Origin: Micropterus salmoides
Taxonomy: Eukaryota > Chordata > Actinopteri > Centrarchiformes > Centrarchidae
Assembly (NCBI RefSeq): GCF_014851395.1
Contig: NW_024040152.1
Location: 17,151,308 to 17,215,307, forward strand
Direction of reading: 5' to 3'
Length of the DNA: 64,000 bases
Part shown: in pieces, positions 23,001-35,600 of the stretch
Numbering within the stretch: position 1 is the first letter of the stretch
How the letters are laid out: each line of letters begins with the position of its first letter
The notes under the pieces: model-generated
Told to the model about the DNA's origin: nothing
What the model saw: only the letters and a program-made list of their open reading frames with translations
Database searches by the model: none
Position numbers and translations under genes: made by a program

Positions 23001-26000
23001 CCTCAGGGCCTGGAAGGGTTGCTATCATTGATGGGAAAAAAGTTTATCAAGAAATTTTGCAGGAGAATGTAAGGACATCTGTCAGCCAATTAAAGCTCAA
23101 CAGAAGATGGGTGATGCAACAGGACAACGACCCAAACCTCAGAAGTTAAGAAGAAAATACACCTTCTAGAGTGGCCCAGTCAGTCCTGATCGCAACCCAA
23201 TTGAGATGCTGTGGCATGACCTCAAGAGAGAATCACACCAGACATCCATAGAATATTGTTGAACTGAAATAGTTTTGTTAAGAGTAATGGTCCAAAATTC
23301 CTCCTGACCGTTGTTCAGGTCTGACCTGCAACTACAGGAAAAGTTTGGTTGAGGTTATTGCTGCCAAAGGAGGGTCAACCAGTTAATAAAATTACTTTTT
23401 CCTGCGACTGAAAAAAAAAAAAAAAAATTCTTGAACAGTTCTTTATTTATTGAGATTTAAAGTTGACTGATGGTACCATAGAACAGTTTAATTATTTGGT
23501 AGGTAGGTATGTTTTTACAACAACTCTACATAGAGCATAACATTACCAGTTTGGCTAGGATCAGTGCGTCATTCATTAAGTCCAGAAGTGGGGTTTGTGT
23601 ATGAACATTGTAAAAAGAGTAAGCAGCCTTCAGGCTCCTATGGAGAGGGTGATGCATCACGGTCGAGGGCAGAGTGTAGAAACTAGCGAAATCTGTCAGT
23701 ACACCACCAGCACCCTGAGAAGAGAGTCACAGCTCTGTTTAATAAACAGATAGGAATACAAGAAACAGGCCGTTAGTATCTTGAAGACAGAAATTGATTC
23801 CAGATACCTCTACTACATATGTGTCAATTATGTTGTCCTGTGGTAAGAACCAGTGAGCCACCTCCTCTTCATCCATAGAAGGTGCAAGTTGGAAACGAGT
23901 CAGGTAATTCTGTAGCAGCTCGGTGACCTGGCGGAGGTCACGCCTCTCCATTGGCCGCAGACCCGGGGTCTTGGTGCTCTATATGGAGTGTGGAGAGCAA
24001 GAGAAAAAGTGGATATAAGTTCCTGCCACTAATAAGAATTGTAAAGGGAGATCCAGGACTGACAGGTGTTAAGAGTTTACATCTGGTAGTCTGTAGAGTT
24101 TCATGGTTCTTTGCAGGGTCATGTTTCTGCTCAGGTGAGAGAACTTTACTTCCACAAGCTTTCTGGGGTTCAGAGAACGATGCCAATATCTGACACAGAC
24201 AGAGGAACCAAACAGAGAAAAAGAGTATTGGTTTTAAATGACTTTCTGACACAATATCCTTTGTGTTTCATGTTTGAATTGTGCACAGTATACCTGCATG
24301 TGGACACAGGTTTAGGCAGAACCACTCCTGCTGTGTATACTGCTTGAAATATTCCTTCTAAGTTCACCCTCCGTGTGATCTCTCTGATTAGCACTGGAGC
24401 CACGCGCTTTGAACGCAGCTTCTTATGGACACACAGGAAGTTGATTTCAACCAGCCTCTTCAGTCTGGAGCAGCAGAAGGAAAGAACAGGGCTTTTGCAT
24501 AACAGTAAAAGGGTTTCTATTGACTCATATCACTGCTCTGCTCCAAATGCATTTGATCAGTTGTGAGTGCTCACATGTCATAGATGCGTATATCTGCAGG
24601 GATGGCACTGATGAAGCCAACAAGCTTCTTATTTGAGGACACTCTCACTCCACAATGCCACTGTGGTAGCCAGCCAGGTGGGCGCAGAGCCCTGAGAGAG
24701 GAGGAAAAGCTTAGTGGGAGAGCCAACAGTTAAATACTGTGTATATGATTTAATCATTTTTTTGGTGAACAGTAAATTAATAAACAAGAGCAACATGAGC
24801 TGGAAGCTTACCATTTGAGAAAGTTTGGTGAATAATCAAATCTGAACATGTTGTCGTCATCCTCCACATAGTTCTCATTCAACAATGTGTACAACTCCTT
24901 CAGCTGAAAAAGACACAGCAAACAATTTATTTTGTTTATCGTTTCTACAAAATGTGAGCTGCAGTGATTAGTCAATTAATAAATTGGACCACTGAAAGAC
25001 AATGAATCGGCAACAATTAATTGTTTAAGTAATTTTTCAAGCAAAAATGTCAAAGATTTGATGGGTTTATGATCTCAGATTGGAGAATTCCTGACTTGGT
25101 CTAACTTTAAATTAGATTTTATTCATTTATTTTGGGGTTTTGAACCAAAAAAAAAAAAAAAAGACATTTGATGTCACCTGACCTCTCAGATACTGTAATA
25201 GACTTTTTTTTTTACTGTTTTCTGATCTTTAAAAGACCAAACAACTTATCAAGAAAACAAACAGCAGATTAATTCACTTTGAAAATAACCGTTACCAGCC
25301 CGAATTAATTTATTGTCTAAAGTTCTGAGACAGACAATGTACTTACTACATCTGCATTGCTGAGATCCAGAGTGTCCCACATAAAGCCTTGAGGTAAGGA
25401 ATACGGCTCCTGTCTAATGTTTTCTTTGTCTGCTTCTATCGGCCCATGACTTGTCACCACCTCATCTGCAAAAACAGCATAGCTCTTGTCAAATATACAG
25501 GACTCTTTTCCAATCACCACATTTTCAGTGCACCTGTAAACGTCCTGTTCTTGCATTTTGCCCAGGTGACACTGATCCTGAGCAAGCACCAAACCAATGC
25601 GTCTTTTTAAAATTGGTAAAACCACAAAACTGCTGACAGTTACACTTATAAAATCTGCTTCTACTGGCCCTGTGTTGACCAGGCAAGCCTGTGGCACTGC
25701 GCAGACCTGATCTTTGGCCAATAGTTGTCATGGAAACAGCTTAATCTAATGCCACTAAGCATGCCCAGTGAGTACGCCTGGACCCCCAGCGAACTTCACA
25801 GCTGACATGTTTTTGGGACACTGGCTTTAAGCAGCACAGACCGTGACAAAATAAAACCAGTAGATGGCACTGGTGCACATAAACAGTGTCAAGAAAGATG
25901 AACATGGAGCTTCTGCAGACAGCTGAAGTAACACTGTTTGAGTTAGGGATGCAAATTTTGAGGAATTTCCGTAACCATCCATTGGCCAAGCGGATGATTA

Positions 26001-28122
26001 ATAATTACTCAATCATTAACATCAGTTTATGAGGTACCAAATGCGTGCCTGTCCCTACTAAAAGCCTAATTTAAACATAACATGGACCATTTTTCAGCAC
26101 AATTCAAATATTTTGATTTAATTTTAAATGCTTGCTCTAAGCTGAGTATGTCCTTACTTAGCTTGGGCACGGGCTGGGTGTCCCAGAACTGGTACTTGTG
26201 CTTGGCTGCCTCATCGATGCTCTTTGCTGGACCCTGGCAGGACAGCAGCTCCATGGCTCTTTGGATGTCCTGCAGCTTCTGAATGGGCAAGCCAGGGTTC
26301 TACATATAGAAAAGACAATGGACGTTCAGTGCAAAGAATTTAAACTTGAATTAACCTTTCCTGCATGTATGATATGTCTGTATATCATCTGGCCAAAGAC
26401 AGAATGTCCTACATGATTCAAATGTAGTCATGAAAGACACATCTGAGGGCAAGTGTGATTTATACCCCTTTCAAATAAAAACCTTTGTGCGAGATCAAGC
26501 CACATTTGAAACCAGACTCTGGTAACAAATATATACTGTATCATAACTGCTCACCAAATACCCATTTCCAACTGTAGCTCAGCACATACCCCAGTCAAAC
26601 ACTGTTATTGTGAATTTCTTTATCCTGGTTTTGGACATTTTCTGGAAATTACATTATCATGGAACATTAAAACCCTGTTTTTTCATATCCTAGCATACAT
26701 GATTTTAACAGTACCCAGGTTTGTGATAGCATAGGCTTGTAGTTTTTTGCATTTGTAGTATTCCTGGTAAACTGTAATGGTGCATGTTTCCAGTGTTTTT
26801 GTCTCTGCTGCCTGAATTCTGATTGATTTTCTTCTTTTGATCTGCAGACACTAAAGACAAGACAATTTTAATGTATCCTCTATACTGATGTCAGTCTTTC
26901 ATTTCAGTGTGCAGATAATCATTCAATTCTTCATTTTTTTGTGTTTGTTTTATTGAATAACTTCTCACATAAGTCAGGCCGAGGAAGCACTATGCCCACA
27001 GGACAGGTGTTAACGTACGACAATATCCCTGTTTAGTATTGGAGTGCTCCAGGTAGCAAATATCACTGTTGTTTCTCAAAACCGGAATATGGACTTGCCA
27101 TGGTTTCTAAAAACTTGTATTGCATGGGCAAGAAATATAACAGGGATAGGTAGCAAATTCCAAGGAAATGTACCCAGCATTTCAAGGTTGCTTTGACTAG
27201 AAGCCACTACCATTATAATTAGGTTTAAGTCACCTCAGTAAATCTAGGGTTATTATAGGCCATGAGTCTAGGCCAAGGTTGAATAACAAACCTTGGATTA
27301 CTGACCCATTAAAACTGATGGGAAACAAACATTGTTTTCTTGGGTTGCTTATATGCAAAAGGACTATTCTGCGTTTCCCTTCCACCGGGTTAGTGGGTTA
27401 TGATTTTGGATTTTAGCTCCTGCCATGAAAGGGTCTTTGCAGATTTCAATGGGTCATCACCGCACCTTTATCTCCTGAGAGTCAGAGGCAGAGTCAGACT
27501 TGGCTCCTCCCGAGCTTGGCTTCTCTTTCTTCCTCTTCTGCTTCTTCTTCTTCCTCTTGGCCCCCAGATCTCCCCCTGGACTCCTACAGATATGAACACA
27601 AACGGAGCATCACTGATCAGGGGCTGACTTTGTGTTGACTCCTCGCCACACACGCACACAGCTGAGCTAACCTAACGTTAGCTAACTAACGGTTGGTCTG
27701 AACGGTTGGCTGTCATCATGTCATTCAGTCGGGACGCTACCCGAGAGTATATATATTTGTACGTGAAGGAACAGACGGGTAAAAAGACAAAAAATGACAT
27801 TGCAATAGAGGTTTAAAATCAGCCTTTCTCCTGTGTTTACTAGCTTGAAATAACGGCCTTGTAACAAACAGCCCGCTGTGTTTGTCGGCTAACGTTAGCT
27901 ACCTGCGCTAGCTATTCCCGACCCGAGCACACACATAAACAGGCAGCGCTCAGACGGGCTGCCTGAAATTTACTGTGTATCCCAAACGGACTGGGCAGGC
28001 CATCCTCACCCTTGCATATGCTCATTCTCCTCTTCGTTGTCTCCGTCTATCCCGCAGGTGTCCTGATCGTCCAGTTCAAGGCTCTGCTGACTCGCCGCGG
28101 ATTCACTGTCCTCCGCCATCAT
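20075..28122 (-). CDS. nmt2: Glycylpeptide N-tetradecanoyltransferase 2, 12 exons
   Basis: The enzyme transfers myristate from myristoyl-CoA to N-terminal glycine of cytosolic and membrane-bound proteins. Coding exons are 28122-28010, 27583-27466, 26299-26158, 25465-25347, 24903-24812, 24691-24575, 24464-24294, 24189-24081, 23978-23808, 23714-23547, 22856-22719 and 20095-20075. They total 1479 nt, or 492 aa plus stop. The N-terminus is MMAEDSESAASQQSLELDDQ, nearly identical to human NMT2 apart from an extra Met, followed by a lysine cluster (GAKRKKKKQKRKKEK) linked to ribosome association. The catalytic domain shows SLPQGFMWDTLDLSNA, NENYVEDDDNMFRFDYSP, VLIREITRRVNLEGIFQAVY and [20 protein letters not shown]. 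The last exon encodes only VGLVLQ and stop, the invariant C-terminus whose carboxylate takes part in catalysis. Lys cluster, length and neighbours favour nmt2 over nmt1. Confidence 0.95.
20254..21867 (+). mobile_element. Near-complete Tc1-like DNA transposon
   Basis: The ends are about 80-base inverted repeats: CAGGTGCTGGTCATATAATT at the left and its complement, AATTATATGACCAGCATCTG, at the right. They stay nearly identical through ATCATCAAAAAGTTGATTT. TA dinucleotides flank both ends (20252-20253 and 21868-21869), the Tc1/mariner target site. The length of about 1.6 kb is normal for Tc1. It lies in the last nmt2 intron, opposite in strand to the gene. High end similarity suggests a fairly recent insertion. 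Confidence 0.9.
20578..21579 (+). pseudogene. Tc1-like DD34E transposase, two frameshifts
   Basis: The transposase begins MGKTADLTAVQKTTIDTLNK with a paired helix-turn-helix region and then a basic stretch. The frame changes near 20870 and back near 21030, so the middle (with the first catalytic Asp in MFSDESKF) lies in a different frame from both ends. The second Asp (QQDLAPAHSAK) and the Glu (SPDLNPVENLWG) have exactly 34 residues between them, giving DD34E. The protein ends AKGAPTKY at the usual C-terminus. The classic Asn after the second Asp is Leu here. Only the frameshifts prevent a full product as read. Confidence 0.88.
22949..23410 (+). mobile_element. Internally deleted Tc1-like element
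   Basis: The left end CAGTTGAAGGAAAAAGTATG and the complement of the right end (CAGTCGCAGGAAAAAGTA) are imperfect inverted repeats. The interior keeps scraps of a Tc1 transposase (RWVMQQDNDPN at about 23105, a broken NPIE-region equivalent at about 23190). It differs from the full-length element nearby, so it belongs to another Tc1 family. It lies in nmt2 intron 10. Confidence 0.7.
24957..25305. mobile_element. Dispersed MITE, 'agggctgcaact' family (copy B)
   Basis: The copy starts GAGCTGCAGTGATTAGTCAATTAAT and ends TTTGAAAATAACCGTTACCAGCCC, with an interior A15 tract and words shared with the other copies (AACAAACAGCAGATTAAT, GACATTTGATGTCACC). It lies in nmt2 intron 4. It has no coding capacity. 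Confidence 0.65.
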
Positions 28123-29482
28123 AAATTTTTTTTTTTATATTGCCAGGCGCCGTGTGAAAGCGATCACGGGCAACGAACGAGAGATGGAAAAACAAAGAAA
28201 CTGCTAAAGGAAACCGCACCGCCTAGAGGCCAAGGAAGGAAAAACAGAGCCACACTCTTACCTTTTAACGTAAAATACAGTCTAGTGGTACCCAAATCAA
28301 AGTTATCCCATTTTAAGTTGAAAAAAACTGTCACTAGTAACAGTATCCGGGTTTCCATGTATTAGTTTGTGGTTTCAGTAATGAAAATCAACACTGCGAC
28401 CACTATTTCTTAGTCAATTTTATGTTGCTCCTGGCTAAATTTCATATATACAAATGCAAATTTACAAACCAAAAACCCCTATTTATAGGCTTTGAGAAAG
28501 AAATTGAACTTTATTTTAGAACACTCAGTTTCTCCTCCAACAAAAAGACTGTTCGTTTGAGGTCTTTCTGACATATCTATTTCCCCCCTTTTTTTGCTGC
28601 ATTGGTCTGTTATTGTACCCCCTAGTTAAGTACGTCCGTATCCTTGCAATGTTATGATTCTTGTTATATTTAGCTTTGATATAATTTTTACATTTATTCA
28701 TTTAGTTGATGCTTTTATCCAAAGCACCTTACAATTGCTATATATGTCAGGAGTCACACGCCACTGGAGCAACTAGGGGTTAAGTGTCTTGATTGTTGTC
28801 TCACAGTGGATTCTCATACCAAAGACATGTCTTATCCACTGCACCATCAACACCAAATTTTCTACCAATAAAGAGAATATGCATAAAGACAATATATATA
28901 TATATATATATTGTTCTTCAGTGGGGAAAATTCCCTTTGCCTGGGTGGTAATCCAGCCTTGTTAAAAGATAGCTGATATTTTATACATATTTGATATTTT
29001 CTTAGATAATGGACAATGTAAACAATGTAACCCGACGGGAATGAAGTGCAACGTAAATTACTTTTAACAGAGGTAGAAACTACTTAAAGAAGGTGTCTAC
29101 TTTGTATATAAATTTTGGACTATCTAACTGTAATTATATTTAATTAAATATATTTAACAGATGGACAGTTTACTGAAAGTACTTTACATTTACTCATTTG
29201 GCAAATGTTTTTATTCAAAGTGACTTACATTTGAGTAGTACAAAGTACTATAACATTAACACTTTACCCTATTTTTAACATGCTTTAAAAGCAATGTCAT
29301 TCCCCAAAGTATTGACATATTAAGTATTTGGTGAAAAATACTGTTATATTTGATATATACTTCTCTTAGGAGGGGGTTCCTAAAGATGACAATCATAACA
29401 AAAGGTGGTCTGTGGTTGAATGTGAACTCAGGCTGCAAATGACTTTGGTCAATTATACAAACAGACAATTCCAGTTTGGTTG
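28123..29482. repeat. nmt2-fam171a1 intergenic region with two SINE-like repeats
   Basis: The nmt2 promoter should begin just right of 28122; the sequence there has a T10 run and then a GC-richer stretch to about 28180. A repeat at about 28690-28870 carries the widespread fish words TTTAGTTGATGCTTTTATCCAAAGC and GGAGCAACTAGGGGTTAAGTG. A shorter relative, TTTTTATTCAAAGTGACTTACATTTGAG, lies near 29208-29240. A short (AT)n run is at 28891-28912. No gene is seen. Confidence 0.55.
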
Positions 29483-32400
29483 TTTATTCAGAATAATAGG
29501 CTTCAAATATAATGCAAGCAACCAAGTTACACACTCAGGATGCTGTATTTGCAACTCCACCCTAGAACTGGAGGTTTCTGTGGGATACTAAAAGAGAAGA
29601 GGCCATTCAGAAGAACAACTCACACATCATTTTGACCAGGAAAAGAAATAACTATACACACTCTGTAATATGATTGCTATGACTATATGAACCTTGAGTG
29701 GATGTATTATGTTGATTATTTCTCCGCACTCTCACATGGACACACAATCTGACACAACACAAAGTCACAGCCAGCAGTATCACCACACAGGTGCGCATAA
29801 ACACATTCGAGACAAACATTCACCCCAAAACACAAAAATAAGAGAGTGCACTGAAATGACCTGCAGTTTAGCTTCACATACAATCGCACTTAGCTTTATA
29901 TATCCCGTGCTACACTGAACATTTCGGTAAATCCTTAACTGCTTACTCTAAGAGAGATTGGTGCCTTGCTGATTACTGTAGAGGATTTTACGATTGCAGC
30001 AGCTGGTACACATTTTCTGAGATGTCCGCAGTGTAGCTTGTAACACGCTAGTGCTGAGGAAAGTTTACTGCATGCTTTCTTTCACAAGAGGGGGAGAAAG
30101 GGAAGGCTGAGGTAGAGAAGAGAAAAGCTAAAAGGCAAAAGAAGGCGAGAAATAAATAAGGTAGTCTGTTCCACAAATTTGTTGTAGTCAGGTTGTTCAA
30201 AGGCACTTGGAACATGAGGAAATGGGAGGGAAAAAAAGAAGGTAAAACAGCATGCAAAATAGTTTGGTTTCAGATAAAACATATGCAGTTTGTTTTTGTA
30301 GCTCAGAAAGAAAAGCCCTTAACATATTTGAAGAAACAAGAATAGCCTATTTTCGTGTAAAATATTTCATGTTGGCAATTAAAATCAAAGTGATTAAAAT
30401 TACAAAAAAGGCATCTCAAGCAGCCATATAAAAGTGATGCATAGCCTTCAGAGCAAAAATACACCAGTCAGTGGTTCAACAATTACAAAACCCTTCATAT
30501 TATCAAACCTCGCCATTGTTTTGGATGGACCTACTGTTTCCTAGTGGTATTATATCCTTAACCATCAGCATAGTGGTGTGTCACATTATCTGATTAAGTT
30601 GCAGTGCGGATAGTGGTTTAATTTCTGCAGTCCAAACACTTCATGCCCTGTGTAGATCATGTAAACACCCATACGGCCTTCTGACGGGCTGGATTGAATT
30701 CTAGCAAAATAATCAAAAACCATTCACAAGTACAAGATTTACATGTTCATCTCAGGGGTGATTCTTGTGCAGAAACACGGTATGAATACTTTTAATTTCC
30801 TAACAGACTGTGAAGAGTGGAATCAGGTGCCTCATTTTGAACAGATGTTCCACACTCTCAAAAAATCTGGCTAAATAAGGGTTATAATCTCACTTTAAAG
30901 CAGTGTAGTGTGTCAGTGGATTTAGGCCAATATGGCTCAAGAAAAAAAAGGTTCCTGTAGTCTTTCATGTGTGAGAACCACCCATTACCTTTTTCTACTA
31001 CAGTTCCTTTATGCTTACAAGGCTATTTATAAAAAAAGGCATATATTTGTTGTGCATAAAATGTTCTAATTTCTTGCCTCCAATGTCCTCCCTCAGGCAA
31101 TGTGTATATCGTGCCTGATGATGAGTGCTCTGTTGTATGTATGTAGACTGTCGTGAGGATGACAAAGTGGCAGACAACAGTGGGCAGTTCATGAGGGGCC
31201 TGATAGCTCATGAAAGATTAGAACTATCCCTTCACGGTTCTGGACTAGAAGGGAACCCAGTGCTGAAATATTTCCTCAGTGCTATATTTAAGAAAAAAAA
31301 AAGGCTTCGATTTAAATTGTCATATCCTTCACGTTATGGTCTTGGCAGAGTGGGAGTCATGGTTAAAGGGTAGGTTCACTTTATAAAAAAAAAAAAAACT
31401 ATCTCAAAACAAAACTGACATACTCGTGTACAACTGAACAGTTTTGGTAGCTGTAATTGTTCCCCCTGTCTACATTAGCAGCAAAAAAATCTCCTTTCCT
31501 GAAGTGATTTCAAAGGAAGAGACAAGGTGGACAAAATCCATGGTCCTCGTTTTGTGTAAAAATGCATTATAAAGTTCAACTAAAGCTAATATCTGTCTCA
31601 AGCTAGACAAGCCAAGGAAGCACAAAGAGTCTTTTTAGTATAAAAAGACTCTTTGTGCTTCCTTGCTGAGGAATAGCAGAGGGATAGTAAGGCAAAGCGT
31701 GATGGCACAAACCACTCTCTAATTATGAAGTGAACTGTTTGTGACATACATTTACATACATGTGCATAACTGTGTGTATATAGATTTAGAGTACCAACTA
31801 GAGCTTTCCTTTTTTCCCAATTATTTGTTTACATTTTGGCATATTGGCACCATTAAAAGTATGCTGAATTAGCCATTAGCAGTTTCAGTTTGCAGTGTAT
31901 CCACGGATGTACAGACAACTGTCACTGGATTAATTTGATACTGAAGAAAAAATAATAAAATAAAATATGTGTTGATTCTCAGGCAAGTTCTGGAGTTATG
32001 AGGAGCAGCATTTTTTGCCACAATCTCTAAGCATATTTATGGACGTTTATTCAGGATGGACATTGGAGATAATGATATCAGGAAGTCACAGTGAAAATAT
32101 ATGTATTATGTGTATTTAGATGTAACTGGGTTATGACTCCGATTTTGACTTAAATTGCAGCAATTCACCTCACATAGTATCTTTGCCTCCCAACCCTCCC
32201 CTCAACTTTCCTGAGCCTCAAAACCTGTTGTATATATTTTAGCGTGGCCGTAGATTTTATTTTATTTTAGTTATTTGTTTTCATTACTATATTTACTTTT
32301 TGTTTTTGTTTTGTTTTGTGATTCATGTGTGACTTTGCTGCAATATTCTATTTGGATTAACAAAGTACTCCATCCATCTAAAAAGATTGTAATTTTGGAA

Positions 32401-32627
32401 GATTTCCACTTGATATGACTAACTCAGAGCTCAAATTAGCTTCAGCTGAACTTCAGAATGACCTTTTGCACAGAATGAGGATAACTTACATTGAAATTGC
32501 TTTAAGAAGGACCAGTATTTTCATAAAGGAACAACAGCCACAAAAAATGATTTCAATGTACATATGGGCTTGTGAGTATTCTATTAGGAAAAAGTGTGAA
32601 CCAATCCTCTCAGTGGTCATGTGTGGA
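29483..32627 (-). other. fam171a1: Possible long fam171a1 3' UTR
   Basis: After the fam171a1 stop at 32630-32628 the minus strand has tandem AATAAA signals about 370 bases downstream (complement of 32256-32266). Another AATAAA lies far downstream (complement of 29483-29488). There are no coding exons in between. Either a short or a roughly 3.1-kb 3' UTR is possible. The extent is not determined. Confidence 0.4.
31613..31665. repeat. Perfect 25-bp inverted repeat with 3-base loop
   Basis: The arms 31613-31637 and 31641-31665 are exact reverse complements, separated by GTA. Each arm contains AAGCACAAAGAGTCTTTTT or its complement. Transcribed in either direction it would form a very stable short hairpin. 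No transposon ends or target duplication are visible around it. Confidence 0.95.
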
Positions 32628-35600
32628 TCATTTAAGGTTGAAGGCCAGCAGGGGTCGCTCCTCTCTCCTCTGCCAGGGACTCTTCTTCTCCTCCTCTCCG
32701 TCCTCGTGTGCCACATCGTCATCAGGAGAGACTGACAGCAGCGCGTGATCAGTCCTGAAAGTCTCTCCCTCTGGTGTTGGCAGGGGAGGAGGAGATGCAG
32801 GGGATGAAGAGGAAAGTGAGGGTGGTTCCTCTTGTATTTGTACCCCCTCTACTCTCCCTCCCCCCACATCCCCTTGCCCCTCTCTCTGACCCTCTGCTTT
32901 GTCTGACAGAATGGGTGCTGTTTTACCGTCCTGCGGGCTGCACTTGGGTGACTCCTCCTCACTTCTTCCGCCATCCAGATCATCCACATACACCAGCTGA
33001 GTGTAGGCCATAGCTGGTGTTGTGCCCTTCGACCTGTCTTTCTCAATCCCTCCTTCCTCCCGCTCTGCGTCTCTCCCCCTGCGGCCCACTCTCGGCTCAT
33101 TCAGGTCCACACCGGAGTCCAGACTGGCGTCATTGCTATTGCCACGCCTTCCACTGCTGCTATTCCCTTGCTGAACTCCTCCACCAGCCGTGTTGCCGTG
33201 GCACCCCGCCCGCTGGAGGTCGATGTAGGAGTGGCGAATATGAGCGTTGGAGCGTCCGTCAAGTGAGACAAACCAGGCTCGTGGGTGAGGCAGAGGCTTC
33301 CCTCCTCTTAGCTCCATTAAAGTCTTTTCAGCCAACAAGGTGTCCTCGCTGTTTATTTCCACTAGACCTGTTTCTCCAAGTGCTGCTGGAATAGACAGAG
33401 ACTCTGACAAGCCATGCACCTCTCCGTCACCCTGCTTGGTGGGACCTGGGGTACAGTCAGCGGGGGTTTGCCCTAGGGGCTGCTGGGAATGTGAAGCATT
33501 GAGCTCAGCCTGGATGGTCTCCAAGTCACTCTGCTGGTCAGTCTGCAGCAGAAGGGCCTGACCAGAGAGAGGGTGCTCCCCAGGCAGGCGCATGTAGTGT
33601 GCTGGAATCACCAGTGTAGGACGCACCCTTGGGTAGCCTTCTCCTCCACTCAGCAGGTCCACAGAGCCGCAGCAGAGCAGCTGGCCGGGCCGGGCGAGCA
33701 ACGGGGGACTTGGACGCTCCAGGTGGTCCACAGAACGGGACAGAAGGTAGTCAGGAGCTCTACACTCACATACCTCCCCTCTACTGGGGGAGTGAGGAGG
33801 AGAGGAAGGGGAGATGCAATCAACAATCCCAGCAGTGCTCAGATGGTTAGCTGACACCTGGCCGTGATTGGCTGATGACAGTGCATCTGAAATTGGGTTG
33901 CTGGATGAGCACACGGAGGTGTATGATTGACGGTAGCCCTGGTCTGTTCCGGATGAAAGGGCAGCCTTTAACTGGAACGTCTCCGCAGACTGCCGGTAGT
34001 CTCTGCTGCGAGGCGTCAGATTGCCAAGAGATGAGCCGTGGTGGCTGTTGCCCAGAGACGAGCGGCTGTGTTTGCTGTGATGGATTACGCTGTGTTGACG
34101 TTGATTGTCTTGGTGCTCATATGAGAAAGGCTTCAGCATTGGTGTGGTCATGTCGGGCTCAGTTGCTGTGGAAACAAGTTCCAGCTGCACCTAAAGACAA
34201 CAAAATATTGAATGTAAATCAAGACATAACACAGACACATACTGAGGAAGAAATCAGATTTATGGAAGCAATTTTATCACAGACAAAATAAGAGCGCATT
34301 TCTGCAACTGTAGTTATCCTTCGTAGATTGACAAATACGTTTTTTATTTTTCTCCCTACCACTGGGATGTTAGAAGAAGGGTTCAACTACAGTACAGCAC
34401 CTCAGTGGAACTTGTAGGGATCTAATTTCACGTTTAAGGGCATGTAGATGTTCTCTGACACAGGGAGCTTAAAGCAAGCCACCCAGGTCTTTATTAAGTA
34501 CTTCCTCTGTTTGATATTCCCTAGTGATTGAACCCTAATGGGGCAAGTCAGACAGACCTCGTTGCTGATGAGGTTCAGGTGCGACATTGAGGTGGCTTGG
34601 TCCCTCTTACTGCTGTCCAGACCAGAGGACAGTGTGAGCTTCCGGTGAGACCCTCGAGGCTTCAAACAGCGACGCCTTTACAGCACAGAGACACAGCAGA
34701 TGTCATGATTCAATGAAAGGAAACCTTTTTCGACTTTAAATGAATCTTCTGCACACAAATACTGGCACTTAAATTTGATAACAGAATTCCCTGAGCATTT
34801 TTATTTGCAGTAGAGAACTGGTACCTGAGTACTTGTTGTGCAGTATCAGTCCATTTTTGTATTTTTGTTTGCAACCAATACATCTTATGTCATCATGACC
34901 TGCTATTAACAAGTTTCCATGTGAATTTTGATTTATTTGGTACCACATCACAACTGAAGAATAGACACAAGGATAAAGAGGATGAGTCACATGCAGAAGA
35001 AGACAATTAACCCTTTAAAACGGCTCATTATGTTAATGTTACAACATCACTGTGGGTTAGATGAACTTCAGTACATTCAGCTAAATGTTGTCAATATAAA
35101 TTATTATTTTCAGACATGGCAAGGAAGGGATGCAAGGGAGGCAAGATGAATTAGTTTTTTTTACTTGGCAGAGACTAAAAAAATAAAAACAAGCCCAAAT
35201 CTTCTGTCTTTGTATAAGTTAATGTTAAATTAAATTATTATGTCGTACAACCAATACGGTATTTATGTTCATAACATAAGATACTGGCACTAGTGTGATG
35301 ACTTCTCCGATGCTGTTGCTACAGTATATACTGGACAACGTCAATAACAATAACAATATAAAGCCTAAAATAGCGGGCGGCTGTACATTCACATGTTCCA
35401 CATAAGCAGTCATAAGAACTGACTCATCTTATTGTATATTCCTGACACTGTCAAAATATTGCTTTGTTTCCTCATTTTGGAGACAAATCTATCTTTCAGA
35501 TGGGACATATTGCTGTGGACAGTGTTTCACACACCTGCAGTAGTACAAAAGGAGGCAGAGCAGGCACAGCAGGATGAGAGCCATGCCTCCCAGTATAGCC

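Noticed and set aside
25466..25721. Minus-strand open extension upstream of nmt2 exon 4
   Set aside because: The tgcag acceptor at 25466 and the conserved junction with the upstream exon (PKLN|EVVTSHG order) show this is intron read-through.
32774..34291. Several plus-strand open frames opposite the last fam171a1 exon
   Set aside because: The minus-strand frame matches FAM171A1 end to end; the plus frames are shadows of its GC-rich coding sequence.
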